A stretch of DNA of 64,000 nt from Chiridota heheva (GCA_020152595.1 JAIGNY010000581.1:809001-873000); one strand, 5' to 3'. Counted from the first letter of the stretch, positions 10,346 to 22,014 are shown. Made by a program: numbers and translations. Notes: generated by a model from the sequence alone, not told the origin.

Positions 10346-11487
10346 GTGAAACTTTTTGCTCTTCATTATTTCTTTTGTAATATTCTCAAGTCTCATGCAA
10401 TTGAAAGATGTTTCATAATTGCATTAAGAGGGGGTGGGGGTGTAATGGTTGGGGAGGGGGTTAAGATATGATCTTTCTACCCTTGATGCTCATTGTTTAA
10501 ATCTCAATGGACATGTATTTTGTTTTATTTCCCATGGAAGAGAGCATTTCTGAGTAAAACAGTATTTGAATAATGAATCAAGAATTTTCAGGTTCTGAGT
10601 CATGGCTCATCAAAGTCTGAGGATTTTATTTTGGTGTATGCAAAACTTGTGATGTATGAACTGGAAAACAGTTAAAAAAAATTGTATGTACAGTGATTCT
10701 TATGAAAATGAAAATCTTTTAAGAATTATATTCTTTCATCTCAAGTCTGAAAATGAAGATTCACACTAACTAACAATTTTGATTGGAGGTGCATGGGACC
10801 AAGCTGCAAAACCTCTTTGTCTGGAACAGCTATTCTTTTCAAAATTTAGGGTAAATTCTTTTAAAACAATGGATGAATGTAAGTAAATAGAGAGATTTAC
10901 ATATTATGACCTTAAAAATGGTGTAAAAAATGCCTAACTATTAACCAATTTTGATAGGACAGTTTGCTCTTGTAATGATGTGTGGTGGATTTTAAACCAA
11001 TTGATTTTATGGCTACTGTATAGTACATCTAACTTTTAAACTTTTTCTTTGTTTTGCTGAGAAGCTGACATTCCTAGGGTATAGTGATTGCACATAAGTC
11101 AGGATTATTTGTTCTATATTACTTCAGAATTTCTCATTGTTTTAATTGAATGCAATGACAAGACAGATATGATTACATCTTGCTGTCCATATTACCCTTT
11201 ACCTGAATTATTTTGTTGATAACTCCAGGGTGGTAATTGCACATAAAGTCAGATTTTTTTCTGGTCCTTTTTCTCTATCACTTTGATGAAGATGGGTTCT
11301 TAGGTTTTCTCATTTTTTTCCTTCTTTTAATTTTGATGCAGTGACAAGGAAGATATTTGTCAGGATATTTCTTTCCATTCCTGATTTACCATAAATATTA
11401 GTAACATTTGCTTTTGTTGTAAAAGTATAGCTGAATTATAAAAAAAGAAAAGAATAAATCTTGGTGTGATTTGTTTTACTATGGCAG
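10346..11487 (+). other. VPS35L intron 5
   Basis: 1142 bp, A+T-rich. Two adjacent diverged copies of a ~160-bp segment (about 11060-11215 and 11222-11400) share AGGGT.TAGTGATTGCACATAA-like starts and GATGCAGTGACAAG-like middles. No coding or RNA gene seen. Confidence 0.45.
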
Positions 11488-11616
11488 GGATCAGTGAAGG
11501 AGATGTTAAATCTGAGCCAGCAGGAGTATGTAGGCAGGATTGATGAACTGAACCAGGCCCTCATCTTATCCTGGGAACAGGACCAGAAGGTCAAGTCACT
11601 CAAGATAGCTATACAG
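11488..11616 (+). CDS. VPS35L: VPS35L exon 6
   Basis: Acceptor GGCAG to 11487, donor GTAGGT at 11617; residues 187-229. Contains [19 protein letters not shown] and [15 protein letters not shown], close to the vertebrate LNLTQQDYVNRIEELNQSL and SDQKVKALKIVIQ. Beginning of the helical solenoid. Confidence 0.95.
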
Positions 11617-11666
11617 GTAGGTCAAAGCATGTCAACAATGGAGAAGTAGGATACAATATTAATTAA

Positions 11667-12101
11667 CCTCTCTGAGTGCGGAAATAGGCCACGCCCACCA
11701 TAGCAACGTGGTAACTAGATGGGGCAAACAAATGTCAAATCTGCAATCATGCATGACCAATGCATTGACACTTAGATGTGGCCCACCAGAAGCTTTGATC
11801 CATTTATGGCACTTCTTTGGATCTTTAGAGTTTTAAGCAAAAGGAATACAAAAAATTATGTTTGTTTACCGTTCTGCATAACAGGAATCTGATTTACAAA
11901 GCCAATTCAACATCTTGTCGTCACTCAGTCTGTGTGTGCAGAAATTGATTTTGTGCAGTATTTTGCATTGACTGCATGAGCACGCGTCGCTTGCTAGATG
12001 TACTGTACCAGTACCGCATAGGATTTTTTCCCCACTTGTTGCTAGGCAGATAAGTGCAGTGATTGGTTGAAAAAAGCTGTCAATCAACTAACTCAGAGAG
12101 G
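11667..12101. mobile_element. MITE with TTAA target duplication, family M1
   Basis: Flanked by TTAA at 11663-11666 and 12102-12105. Terminal inverted repeats CCTCTCTGAGT at the left and ACTCAGAGAGG at the right are exact over 11 bp. 435 bp, no transposase. TTAA duplications are typical of piggyBac-type elements; assignment to that superfamily is inference. Confidence 0.75.
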
Positions 12102-12539
12102 TTAATACAGTGGTAAACAATAATGTTGCTACATGTCAAGATAAATAATCATATCAAACAGAAGTACAAGCCTCTAGATACCCCAACTTGTCCATCCTCT
12201 TTGACAGTTGTAAAACCCTGCCCTCTCAACCTCCACTAAGTTGACATCAACCCCTCTACTGTCGCCACCTTCTCATGGCCTTCTTTTGCCCCGTGGGTCA
12301 CTCGTACCCCTTCTTTCTATCTCATGCCCATATTGTGCTACTCACAGCGCCCTCACTCAATATTTCTTAAATAGTGTACTCACTGTGTCACGCTTAAACC
12401 ATTCCTGAAATGAACTTTGTATGTATGTACATACGTACAGTGTATGTATAATTGTACACTGTATGTACAGTGATGCATGAATTTTTGGTGGCCTTGAGAG
12501 GTTTGATCTTCCAACGTGGAAAATCAGAACATCGCTGAT

Positions 12540-13587
12540 ATAAGAGCGTGAATCTTTCATGTGGGTCTCTTCACTCCAGTTACGACAAGGCCCAAACACA
12601 ACCAAACCTCTTCATCAACCTTCACAACCAATTTAAATGCCACCTCTCCAAGTATACCTCCATTTACACCGATGGTTCAGCTTCAGTCATCCATGACATA
12701 ACTCTCAGAAGCAGACTCCTCGACAATTCGTCCACACAATTCGTCCACCTTTTGAGCTAAGGCCAAGGCTATCATACTCACCATCAATTTCATTTCAGTC
12801 TCTCCCCTCAACCGCTCTGCCATCTTTTTGTACCCCAAATCTGTCCTTGTTTCCCTACATATAAACCTTAGCTTAAATGGCAAAACCACACCAGCCACAG
12901 AATCCTTTGTAAACTCCTAGAAAACATCTTTTTCTTCTGGATACCCAGTCACGTGGGCATCCCTGGCAATGAAGAAAGCGACGTGGCTGCCAAGCAATCT
13001 CTCATTATCCCCCTATACCACTTTCCCAAAACCATGCTGACATCAAACCACTTATCATTTCCCATGTCTTTCTCCACTAACAAACAAATTGGAACACCCA
13101 CACTGAAAACAAACTTCCTTACATTCAGCCTTCCATTCCCACCAACCCCACTTTCCACAACCTTTCTCATAGAAACCAGGTCTGCATTACTCACCGCACA
13201 ATAAGTCACACCCACCTTACATCTCAGCTCCTCACCAACTCCCCTTCCTCCCCCAACCTCTCTGCAATTCCCTTACAATCAAACACATCCTCATTGAATT
13301 GACTGTTCTCTCTTCACCAAACCCAGAGCTTCCCTCGATCCCTTCAACTCTGTTACCGAAATCTTCTGCAAAAACTCCACAGAAAAAATAATCTCCTTCC
13401 TACGTCATATCTGCTACTATAACTATATGTAACTTATCTTGTCCTAACCTTCTCCAGACTTACATGTATACCTACTTACTGCACTCTACTCAACTTCTCC
13501 ATTCTCTTTGCACCTCTGACATAATCTATTCTCTCAGGCACAATTTGACCATTGTTGTCATGGTGACGTTAAACCTCAACAAACAAG
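12540..13587 (+). mobile_element. LINE-A, longest copy, decayed RNase H region and 3' UTR
   Basis: Decayed non-LTR retrotransposon 3' part. In shifting frames one can read an RNase H start (IYTDGSA near 12660), a middle (AIILTINFISVSPLNRSAIF near 12765-12825) and the RNase H end (WIPSHVGIPGNEESDVAAKQ, about 12938-12995). This is followed by the C-terminal SHTHLTSQLL region and the 3' UTR with TCTCAGGCACAATTTGACC and GGTGACGTTAAACCTCAAC, ending in CAACAAACAAGC. RNase H downstream of reverse transcriptase fits the R1/I-type LINE group. Several frameshifts and stops make it inactive. Confidence 0.85.
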
Positions 13588-14144
13588 CGTCCAAGGGTCA
13601 GCGAACTTGTCACGCGAAGATTTTTTTTTTTTTTTTTTAAGTGACAGATTATTGGACAAAAAAGAGGTGTACCTACAAAATGTATAGATCAGCATGTTTA
13701 ATACAAGTCACAAACCTTCACAACACAGAAGATAGAATGCTGATTGTCTGGGTAGGGATTTCAATGTAGTGTTCTAACGATAATCAGTTTACCTATCATA
13801 TCGGGCCGATTATGGCTGATTGGCAGCATTTCTTTTTTTGTTCACTAGCACTGCCCACAGCATGTTTATCACAACTAGTACTGTCATAAAAAATAATTGA
13901 AAATCAGATCGGATCAGGCCGATTATGACAAAATATGATTGGTAAACGGCAGAACCCATTACAGTGTAATCATTGGAACACTAATTTAATGCTCTGTCAT
14001 TGATTCAGTACCAGCATCAAACTTGCATCACTGAAAGAACATGCTGAATTCTAGTTTTCTGGAATTTTCATCAGATTCATGCAATAAGATTCTTCCACTT
14101 TTTCATTTACATGATTGTATTTCTCATTTGATCTTTTTTCTCAG

Positions 14145-14229
14145 TGTGCCAAACTGCTCGTTGACACCAATGTAATCCTCTTCTACCCCAGCAAGTTTGT
14201 CCTCATCACCGACATCTTGGATACATTTG
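14145..14229 (+). CDS. VPS35L: VPS35L exon 7
   Basis: Acceptor TTTTCTCAG to 14144, donor GTAAGG at 14230; residues 230-257 plus the first base of Gly258. Encodes [20 protein letters not shown] and ITDILDTF, near-identical to the vertebrate [29 protein letters not shown]. Confidence 0.96.
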
Positions 14230-14616
14230 GTAAGGTACACCATGAAGGCGTGAAATGAATAAGTTTGATTGTAAATGAATGACAGGTAACAGGAGAAGAA
14301 CACAGCTCATATTTTCACAAATTTAGTATAGAGTAAAGATAGCTGAAGGTCTGATAAGCCAAAACTATAAAAAAAAAAATCAATTTTCCAAATTCAAAAA
14401 ATGGATATGCTTGGACTTTTAATACCCTTTTAAATAATATATAAATTGCTGCTTGTTCATATATGTAAAGTACCTTTATTTTACCTATGTATATTTTATC
14501 ATGTAACATACTATTAAAATATCACTAAGCTTATCTATTAAGTTTAGAAAAGAATGTTCGAGGACTTAAGATTATTCAGACCCCACATTTATATTGAAAT
14601 CCTTCTTGCTTTCCAG

Positions 14617-14791
14617 GTAACTTGGTGTTCGAGAGAATTAGAAGGAAGTCCTCGTACCTCCCATCCAGCAGTAGCACCCCTCAGATGCTGTCAGAGGAAT
14701 TCACCCCGGAGCAGGTTCCAGACTCGGCCAAGGAGACGTGCAGAAACTGGTTCTTCAAGATTGCTTCTATCCGGGAACTCATTCCAAGAAT
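14617..14791 (+). CDS. VPS35L: VPS35L exon 8
   Basis: Acceptor TTTCCAG to 14616, donor GTATCT at 14792 (weaker than the other donors but required by phase); residues 258-315. Contains a serine-rich surface loop (SSYLPSSSST) that is longer than the vertebrate equivalent, then PDSAKETCRNWFFKIASIRE and LIPR, the most conserved block of this region. Confidence 0.94.
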
Positions 14792-15142
14792 GTATCTTTT
14801 GCCATATATGATATTTGTATAACACTGCATGGTTGTGTACAGTGTTCACCTTTCAGTGGGGTGGCACTGGTTTGATCCTGGAAAATCATACTGGAAAATT
14901 TAAAGATAGAACCTGCTGCATCTTTGTCTGGCAATTGGTATTAAGAGGACAGAGTTAGAATATAGTTGGGGACATGTTGCACCATTATTGGCTCTACCGG
15001 GAGGTAAGAACAGTCTTGGTTTAGGAAGACGGTTGGCTTCTTTGCAAAGTGTCCTTCGGGAGGGACAGTGCAACTGTTAACCATTGCATATCGCATAGGC
15101 AACTTAAAAGAAACATTACATAGCAACAAAGAGTATGTCTAA

Positions 15143-15536
15143 AGGCAGTTACACACCGAACGCAACGCGGCGAGCGATTTTTTAAACAAGATTGAATCAA
15201 ACAAAGGAAAAGAAACATTTGGACCTGTTTTTTTCAGAGAAGCATCATCATTGCATGGCTATTCAGATGATAACTGAAAATTGATTGATAGTTCCTTTCT
15301 ACGCCCATTAAAGCAAAATTTGCGTCGAGACAGAAAATCGCGCCCCACTAAATTGAATTTCTCCACAGTTTGAACAAAAAAGCATTTCTAACAAATTTTC
15401 CAGTATTATCAGAAAGCCTCAATTGTAAACTTCGTAAACGTGTGTAAGCAAAAAGTCAAAGCATTTTATAATATTTGTTTCCTGTATGATTATCTAAAAA
15501 ATTGCTCGCTGCGTCGCGTACGGTGTGTTACGGCCT
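15143..15536. mobile_element. PIF/Harbinger-like MITE with TAA target duplication
   Basis: Terminal inverted repeats of about 42 bp. The left end reads AGGCAGTTACACACCGAACG then CAACGCGGCGAGCGATTTTTT. The right end in reverse reads AGGCCGTAACACACCGTACG then CGACGCAGCGAGCAATTTTTT. TAA flanks both ends (15140-15142 and 15537-15539). A 3-bp TWA duplication and a GC-rich GACGCG-type terminus fit Harbinger-derived MITEs. No transposase inside. Confidence 0.8.
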
Positions 15537-16039
15537 TAAACCTTCAAAATATAAGTAAAATGTGTTTCTTATAATACAACTTTATACCATTATTGAAATA
15601 ATTGAAAAGTTGAAGATTTGTTGATGATTTTATAAACTTGGTTTGATTAATTGTGACTGAAAATATTCTTGTTAAATTTTTGTGTTAAATAAGAAATAAT
15701 GAAAAATAATCATCTAAGAAATGTATAGTAAACATACTTCACCAAACTCTATATTGCAAATTACTGCTATACTAGGATTTTCCCTAAAATGGAAACAAAC
15801 GTATTACTAACCTACAAAGGAAAGTTCAAACCAAACCATTCATCTCAAGCGCTTCATTAGTAATATTCATTGTAGAAGGGATAAGAAGGTAATTAGAAAG
15901 TTGTCATTTCATTATACTTGGCAGATACTCTGTTCTAAATACTGTAGTTACCAGCAAATGATTTTGATTAGTGAAATTGTTTTCTTATCGATGTTTTACA
16001 ATCTTTTTACAATATCCTCCTTAATACATTGTTCCTCAG

Positions 16040-16087
16040 CTTTGTAGAAGCAGCCATATTGAGATGCTACAGCTTCTTAACAACCAG
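16040..16087 (+). CDS. VPS35L: VPS35L exon 9
   Basis: Acceptor CCTCAG to 16039, donor GTTTGT at 16088; 48 nt completing residue 316 (Ile, split) and coding FVEAAILRCYSFLTT plus two bases of Ser332. Aligns with the vertebrate FYVEASILKCNKFLSKT. Both splice phases agree with neighbours. Confidence 0.92.
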
Positions 16088-16404
16088 GTTTGTTTTACAG
16101 TTTTGAACCAATCACTGGATTATAGTTAGAAGATATACCAAGTTTACCAAGTTTATTTTTTATTTTTTTTTTATAAAGAATTAATTATTGCAAACACATT
16201 TGAGGTACATTGAACGTCTTGAAGGACAATGTAAAAGGACCTTTCATGATAATTCAACAATTTGTGATTTTTTTATAGAATAAATTGAGGGGGCAAATTC
16301 TTTCGTAAATCAATGTTTTAGGTTTAAAGATCGTTAATAATTTTCGCATGAACATCTTGTAACAGTATTATCTTTCACTGGCTTAATTCAAAAGGGTCTT
16401 AGTT

Positions 16405-17440
16405 TAAAGGAGGCAGAAAGCTCAGTCAGCTGAGCTTACGACTGAGATGCTGGAGGTTCCAGGTTTGATTTTCCGTAGATACTGTGTGCAGAATGATGTG
16501 CGTGCATCAAGTGAGAGATTTATCTTCTGCATCACACCTTCTTCCCCTCCCGACCTTTGGAAAAAGAGGCCAATGGTTGGGTGGGGCTCGCCTTCCTTCG
16601 GAGGGAAAATAAAGTCGTGACAGGACTGACACAGCTGCTAAGCTTGCCCTCACCCTTCCTCCTATCCCTTTTCCCAAAACCCTTTCTGACATCAAACCGC
16701 TTATCACTTCCCTTGTTCGTGGCCGCTGGCAAACCTCATGGGACTCCCAAATTGGTAACAAACTCCACGTCATCCAGCCCACCATTCCGATCAAACCCAC
16801 TACTCACAACCTATCCCGTGTCGACAACGTCCACATTACCCGCTTTAGAATAAGTCACACCCACCTCACTCACTCTTAATTCCTTACTGACTCCCCCCCA
16901 CCCCTCTGCAACAATTGCCATTGCACCCTCACAGTCCATCACATTCTCCTTGCTTTCTCCCTGTACAACCTTCCCAGAGCTTCCCTCGCTGCCCACAACT
17001 CAGTAGCCGAGCTCTTCCAAAAAAAAAAAACCTTTTGTATAAAATTATCTCCTTCCTTCATCATGCTTCTCTCTACAACCATATTTAGTCCTCCTTCCCA
17101 ACCCCTTCTCTTTCTACATTATTTTTCCACCCATACACCTCTCTCGATCGCAGCTTTCTGGCTTTTAGTTCTTGTGTTTCTCTCAATCTCCCCCTGTTTA
17201 CTCTCCTTCCTACCTCTGGAATGATCTAACCTCTCAGGCACAATTTGACCCTTGCTGGTGTGGTGCCATTAAACTCTCATCAAACAAACGAACAAACATA
17301 AAGCCGCCGGTCCCAATGGTGGGAGATTCACTTCCTGTCTGATTCTCATAACACTTCTTAAAAAAGAGTGAGGTGTGAACCTGGTGTTCATCCACTTTCC
17401 GTCCTGACAAAATTCCTTGGGTCCACACCGAAAACAAGTC
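16405..17440 (+). mobile_element. Possible SINE (family S3) split by a LINE-A insertion
   Basis: 16405-16525 begins with a tRNA-like head (A-box-like AAGCTCAGTCAG, B-box-like GGTTTGATTTTCC). 17300-17440 resembles the tail of the element at 22015-22310 (GGTCCCxAxxG.GGGAG then TGTTCATCCACTTTCCGTCC). LINE-A occupies the middle (about 16545-17300). Read together this looks like one SINE interrupted by the LINE; the join is inference. Confidence 0.45.
16545..17300 (+). mobile_element. LINE-A 3' copy
   Basis: Carries remnants of the ORF2 C-terminus (HTHLTHS-like region in decayed frames), the shared CTTCCTTCATCATGCTTCTC and CATTATTTTTCCACCCATAC blocks, TCTCAGGCACAATTTGACC and GGTGCCATTAAACTCTCATC, ending CAAACAAACGAACAAAC. 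Same orientation as VPS35L. The ORFs here are remnants only. Confidence 0.8.
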
Positions 17441-17571
17441 GTTGTGACTTACGTGTGCATTTCTCTGGCATGTGCCTAAAAGTGTAGAACTATTATCCTT
17501 TTAAGAATTACATGAAATCTTCACATTGTGAGTCAAAAATCATTCATTTCTTTCTTTCTTTCTTTCTCTAG

Positions 17572-17665
17572 TGAATATTCACAAGCCCTGAACAGACTAA
17601 CCAATCAGATCAGAGGTATTGGGGATCCCCTTGTGGCAGTGTTTGCAAGGGCTTACTTATGCAGG
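17572..17665 (+). CDS. VPS35L: VPS35L exon 10
   Basis: Acceptor TTTCTCTAG to 17571 after a (TTTC)n tract, donor GTAAGC at 17666; residues 332-363. Encodes [20 protein letters not shown] and [11 protein letters not shown], matching the vertebrate [20 protein letters not shown], a hallmark of the family. Confidence 0.96.
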
Positions 17666-17980
17666 GTAAGCATGATTTTCTGTCAAATATCCAATCAAGT
17701 TAAATTTCATGTCACTTAAATTCTTTTTGATTCTTTTGTGTAAGTTTTGGCTGTGTACCTAGGTATGATGCAGGAATGTTTAACATATCACTTAGGCATG
17801 TGTATTAGACATTCTTAATTAGAACAGAAATAATTCTCTGATTTTGTCCCAACCATTTTTGCCACAAATGTATAGAAGGTTCTTCTGCTGCTCGGTCAAA
17901 CTATTTTGTGACCGCACAGCCCGCATGAAATTATTGCCCGTATGAATGATATTCTTGGGTGTTTTAAACATAATATACAG

Positions 17981-17985
<5 letters not shown>

Positions 17986-18038
<53 letters not shown>

Positions 18039-18167
18039 CACACATACATACATACATACAATACATACATACATACATACATACACACATACATACATAC
18101 ATACATACATACATACATACATACATACATACATGCATACATACATACATACATACAGACAGACAGA

Positions 18168-18254
<87 letters not shown>

Positions 18255-18314
18255 CTCGTTATTCAAATGTAGCATTGGCAACATAGTCTTTTTTGAATAT
18301 ATATATATATATAT

Positions 18315-18370
<56 letters not shown>

Positions 18371-18385
18371 TATGTATAATATATA
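17986..18385. repeat. Compound microsatellite (TA)n-(CATA)n-(GACA)n-(TA)n
   Basis: (TA)n at about 17986-18035, (CATA)n at about 18040-18155, a short (GACA)n at 18155-18170, (TA)n at 18172-18252, unique spacer, then more (TA)n to about 18385. Long open frames of Tyr-Ile or Met-Tyr-Val-Cys repeats on both strands are products of the repeat. Confidence 0.95.
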
Positions 18386-18411
18386 TCTTTTGTTCTTTAA
18401 GTGTAACATGG

Positions 18412-18742
18412 CAGGGGTCAAAGTTTAAATTTTTCGCCACTGTTTCACGGAACAGTACTTTCTCAAATAATATTGTTCCAGTTCAGGTTTCACTGTTCCA
18501 ACTTTTTTGCTGATAACAGGACAAATTCCTTCTTAAAAGTGGGCTTAATATACTTACTGGCAGAAATTATTTTAATGATAATCTTGTTTGACAACATTTT
18601 TTTCAGCAGAAATCAAGTTGTTGTTCATTCATGCTTTTGAAAAAAACACTGTTCCACCAAAACACTGATGTTTGAAAATTCACTGTTTCTGCCTAAAAAG
18701 CACTGATCTCGGAATAGCGGAACAGTGGCAAATTGACCCCTG
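18412..18742. mobile_element. hAT-like MITE flanked by CATGG
   Basis: Begins CAGGGGTCAAAG and ends TTGACCCCTG. Inverted similarity continues inward (GCCACTGTT.CxCGGAAxAG on both ends). A 5-bp direct repeat CATGG flanks it (18407-18411 and 18743-18747). CAGGGGTC...GACCCCTG termini suggest hAT, although hAT normally gives 8-bp duplications. A partial copy of its right half is at about 40630-40722. Confidence 0.65.
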
Positions 18743-19044
18743 CATGGTAATATAGCCTAGCCCTGGTGTGATGTGGTGTATTAAAAATACTGAATATGTG
18801 ACAATGTGCACAAGCACACTTAAGGAGCAATCACTGTATTTTCCTTTTTGCACTTTGGGAATTTCTATGAAACCATTTTGAATTATTTGCCGATGTGGGA
18901 AAAATAGTATGACCACCTTCTTCATACAAAAATGATGCTCAGAGAAATTAATTAAGTTTGATTAAACTTTCAATTCAATGAAGAAATTAGATAAGTAATA
19001 AATTACTTGCTGGTGATGCAATATCTATATATGGACACAAAAGT

Positions 19045-19494
19045 CTGTGTCTTGACGGTATATGTATGGTCTACTGTATGGCTGTGAATGCTGGACAAAT
19101 TACCAGTGACATCAAGAAAAGATTAGATGCTACGGAAATGTGGTTCAGTAGGAGAATGTTGAAAATATCTTGGACAGAAAGGAAAACAAATGATGATGTC
19201 CTGATAGCTTCAGGCATGGACAGGTCCCTCTTCAATGCCATCAGAAGGAGACGGATGGAATCTTTTGCAGTGGGCATGTTTATCGGGAGGGTGGGTTGGA
19301 ACAGCTTGCCATATATGGGAAAATTGAGGGCAAAGGAAGCAGAGGATGGCAGCAAGTTAAATATGTCCAAAGCATAAACAACTGGGCAACCAACAACAGC
19401 CTAAGTAAAGATAAGTTGATGCATTTTGCTCTAAACAGAAGTGACTGGAGGGCCATGATCGCCAATGTCTATTCCAGACTCGGCACCTAGAGGG
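19045..19494 (+). pseudogene. Non-LTR retrotransposon ORF2 C-terminus (LINE-B), frameshifted
   Basis: Reads as the C-terminal region that follows reverse transcriptase in several animal LINEs: ...TSDIKKRLDATEMWFSRRML, KISWTERKTNDDVLIASG, then after a frameshift near 19296 YGKIEGKGSRGWQQVK and INNWATNN...RSDWRAMIANV, ending SRLGT-stop at 19490. A second shift near 19098 separates it from the upstream LYGCECWT-like motif. Different family from LINE-A. Inactive fragment. Confidence 0.8.
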
Positions 19495-19735
19495 AGAGGG
19501 GAGAGGGAGAGGGTAATGACTTAAATAGTAGCATAGAACAATCTAGGAGTCAAACATATTAAGCTTCTCTTAAGCTTCTCAAAAGGAAAATAGAACCTGT
19601 TTTCTCCAATGAAATTATGTTGTTGTTTTTTTGTCTAAAATACCTGAATATGACTGTCTTGGACTGCCATCAACGTGGCACATCACTTTAGGGCCGTAGC
19701 ACCCACCACGGCAGCACATCATTGCCGTGGCACTA

Positions 19736-20092
19736 TTTCGATCATTCTCCTTGCTTGCCTCCTGTACAACCTTCCCAGAGCTTCTCTCGCTGCCCACAAC
19801 TCAGTAGCCGAGCTCTTCCAAAAGAACCTCCGCATAAAATTATCTCCTTCCTTCATCATGCTTTCCTGTACAACCATATTTAGTCCTCCTTCCCCACCCC
19901 CTCTCTCTCTACATTATTTTTCTACCCATACACCTCTCTAGATCGCAGCTTTCTGGCTTTTAGTTCTCGTGTTTCTCTCAATCTTCCCCTGTTTATTCTA
20001 CTTCCTACCTCTGGAATGATCTAACCTCTCAGGCACAATTTGACCCTTGCTGTTGTGGTGCCATTAAACTCTCATCAAACAAACAAACAATA
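19736..20092 (+). mobile_element. LINE-A 3' fragment
   Basis: Shares CTTCCCAGAGCTTCTCTCGC, CATCATGCTTTCCTGTACAA, TCTCAGGCACAATTTGACC and GTGGTGCCATTAAACTCTC with the other copies, ending in CAAACAAACAAACAA. + orientation. Confidence 0.85.
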
Positions 20093-20275
20093 AATTGTTT
20101 TGATTGATTTACTTATAATCTTTGCTTTGTCCACCTATCGTGCCTACAGCGATCAAGCCTGCAGTGAAACTTTTCAATAGGCCACTACAGACTTGCACTT
20201 CTTTCATTTATTGAAATATCTTGGAACTTTGGTCTGTCATACAGTATCTCAGAAACTTAAAAGGATTAAACTTAA

Positions 20276-20844
20276 AAGGATTAGTTTAGGAGTCACGCAA
20301 GTTTCTCTTACAACAAAGAGGACTTTAAAAGAAACCAAATGGTGAAGAAAGCATTCTAAAATCTTATTCCGTTAAGGTAATATTCAAGTTCAAAGCTCTT
20401 GTCTTATCCGAGTAGAAATGACTGATGTAGTAAGTCTAGTATGGAAGGTTGGTTCCCTCATCCTCACATTCTTTACAATTGTTAAAGTATTTTAAAGAAA
20501 ATTCATCTAAAATTTTTCCTATTTGAATTATTTTTGCTGAAACTTTCTTCAGGTTATAAATTATATTTACCCTTTAAGGATTCTGGTTTACTACTTACCT
20601 GACATATCCAATGGTTTTTAAGCCCCAAATCGCAGAACAAAATATGATAGAATATATATGAGGAATCTGAGGCTGTGACATCACAACTAGTCTGTTTTCA
20701 GTCGTTTCAACACAAATGATACCACAATTTACACTCAGATATCTCCATAATGGAAAAAGATTTTTAATGCTTTCTTCTCCATTTTGTTTCTTTTAAAGTC
20801 CTCTTTCATATACAATGGAGTTGTTTGACCCCTGAACTAATCCT
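20276..20844. mobile_element. MITE with TTAA duplication, family M2
   Basis: TTAA at 20272-20275 and 20845-20848. Inverted termini extend about 90 bp: the left end AGGATTAGTTTAGGAGTCAC and the right end, reversed, AGGATTAGTTCAGGGGTCAA, with GAGGACTTTAAAAGAAAC then AAATGG.GAAGAAAGCATT on both arms. A shorter, internally rearranged relative is at about 25523-25768. Confidence 0.8.
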
Positions 20845-21464
20845 TTAAGTGCACTTTTGACAAAACTTTTTTTTTTTGCGAATTTGAATTTCTTTTAATT
20901 TTGATTAAGTACCACCTTCAAAGAGGGATTTCATTACATGACTAATTCAACTGGACTCCATTTTGTAGGGCAGCAGCATTGTTGCGTTTCACGCATCTTC
21001 ACACAGCTCAGTTGCATCACATGTACAACAAACATACTACATGCTAACCTATCAGTACCAGTTCAGCGAATTTTACTAATTGTAATTTTTTGTTCACTTC
21101 CAACTTTAATTCATATTTTTTTAATTTTATATTTTCACTGGGTATACGATAATGTTAATGCCAGCTGATTGTTTGTTATACTCGGACAAAGCCTACATAC
21201 CTGATATAAAGTGCTCACTGCAAATTCTAGCGTGAATTGTAGGTTGAAGCTGTCCCATTGTACAGCAGAAACCTACTTCGAACTTTGAGCAAGATCAGAT
21301 GGAAATTTTTTAAATGGTATTTTTACTCCCCCGCACACATCTATAGGTGCAACCAATGACACAGCAAGATTCCGACATAATTATCTTACAAAAATAATCT
21401 CATATAACAACATGCAAAAGTATGTAAGTCTGATTAAGTGTACAGCAGACAACAGTGGTGTTGC

Positions 21465-21512
21465 TCGACAAAATGGCGATGTAAACAAAGTCATGTGACC
21501 TCGTGACGTCAG
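21465..21512. promoter_or_regulatory. Cluster of promoter-type motifs in intron 10
   Basis: Within ~45 bp: CAAAATGGCGATG (YY1-like, about 21469-21481), TCATGTGACC (M-box/USF-TFE type E-box, 21491-21500) and a full CRE palindrome TGACGTCA (21504-21511). The motifs are seen; a regulatory role (internal promoter or enhancer) is inference and chance or transposon origin is possible. Confidence 0.3.
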
Positions 21513-21677
21513 CTGAAGCACCCTTATATTGAAGACTCTTGTCACTAATCTGTTAGACTACACTTTTTCATTCCTTACTTTATAATCTATAAGATTTTGA
21601 AGATTTAATATTCTTTCTCAGTAGTGTTCCATGTACCTTCATCAAATCTTGAAGTGTTTCATATTTTTTCATACCAG

Positions 21678-21755
21678 GTTGGTATTACTGTAGCCCCTGA
21701 GGTGAGGTCGCACCATATCAACAGCTTCTATGACTTCTTGTTGACCTATACACAG
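21678..21755 (+). CDS. VPS35L: VPS35L exon 11
   Basis: Acceptor ATACCAG to 21677, donor GTGAGA at 21756; residues 364-389, phase 0. VGITVAPEVRSHHINSFYDF LLTYTQ (vertebrate [26 protein letters not shown]). Confidence 0.94.
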
Positions 21756-22014
21756 GTGAGATTTGCATTTGTTGTTCTGCTCCTTAAAATTTTAAACAGT
21801 CAGACCCGACCTGATAAATAAGCAGATTGGGTCTGACTTTTCCTCTTTATTTTCTTCATTCTAAAAACCACAAGTAATTAGGATCCTGAAGTCCCGGGCT
21901 TAAGGCTTGGTAAGATCAGGTCTAACTCTATTTTACCACAGCTATGCAGACAGATATGCCGAACATTAAAGTGGAAGCATTTCGTCTGTAGCTTCTGTAG
22001 CTCCTACTCCTCAT

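Noticed and set aside
12548-13215. Host genes in the short frames of this interval
   Set aside because: They are pieces of a decayed LINE RNase H region and their antisense shadows.
17819-18513. Tyr-Ile and Met-Tyr-Val-Cys repeat frames
   Set aside because: Translations of (TA)n and (CATA)n microsatellites.
19066-19490. A host gene of about 140 codons
   Set aside because: Matches the C-terminal region of non-LTR retrotransposon ORF2 proteins and is frameshifted twice.
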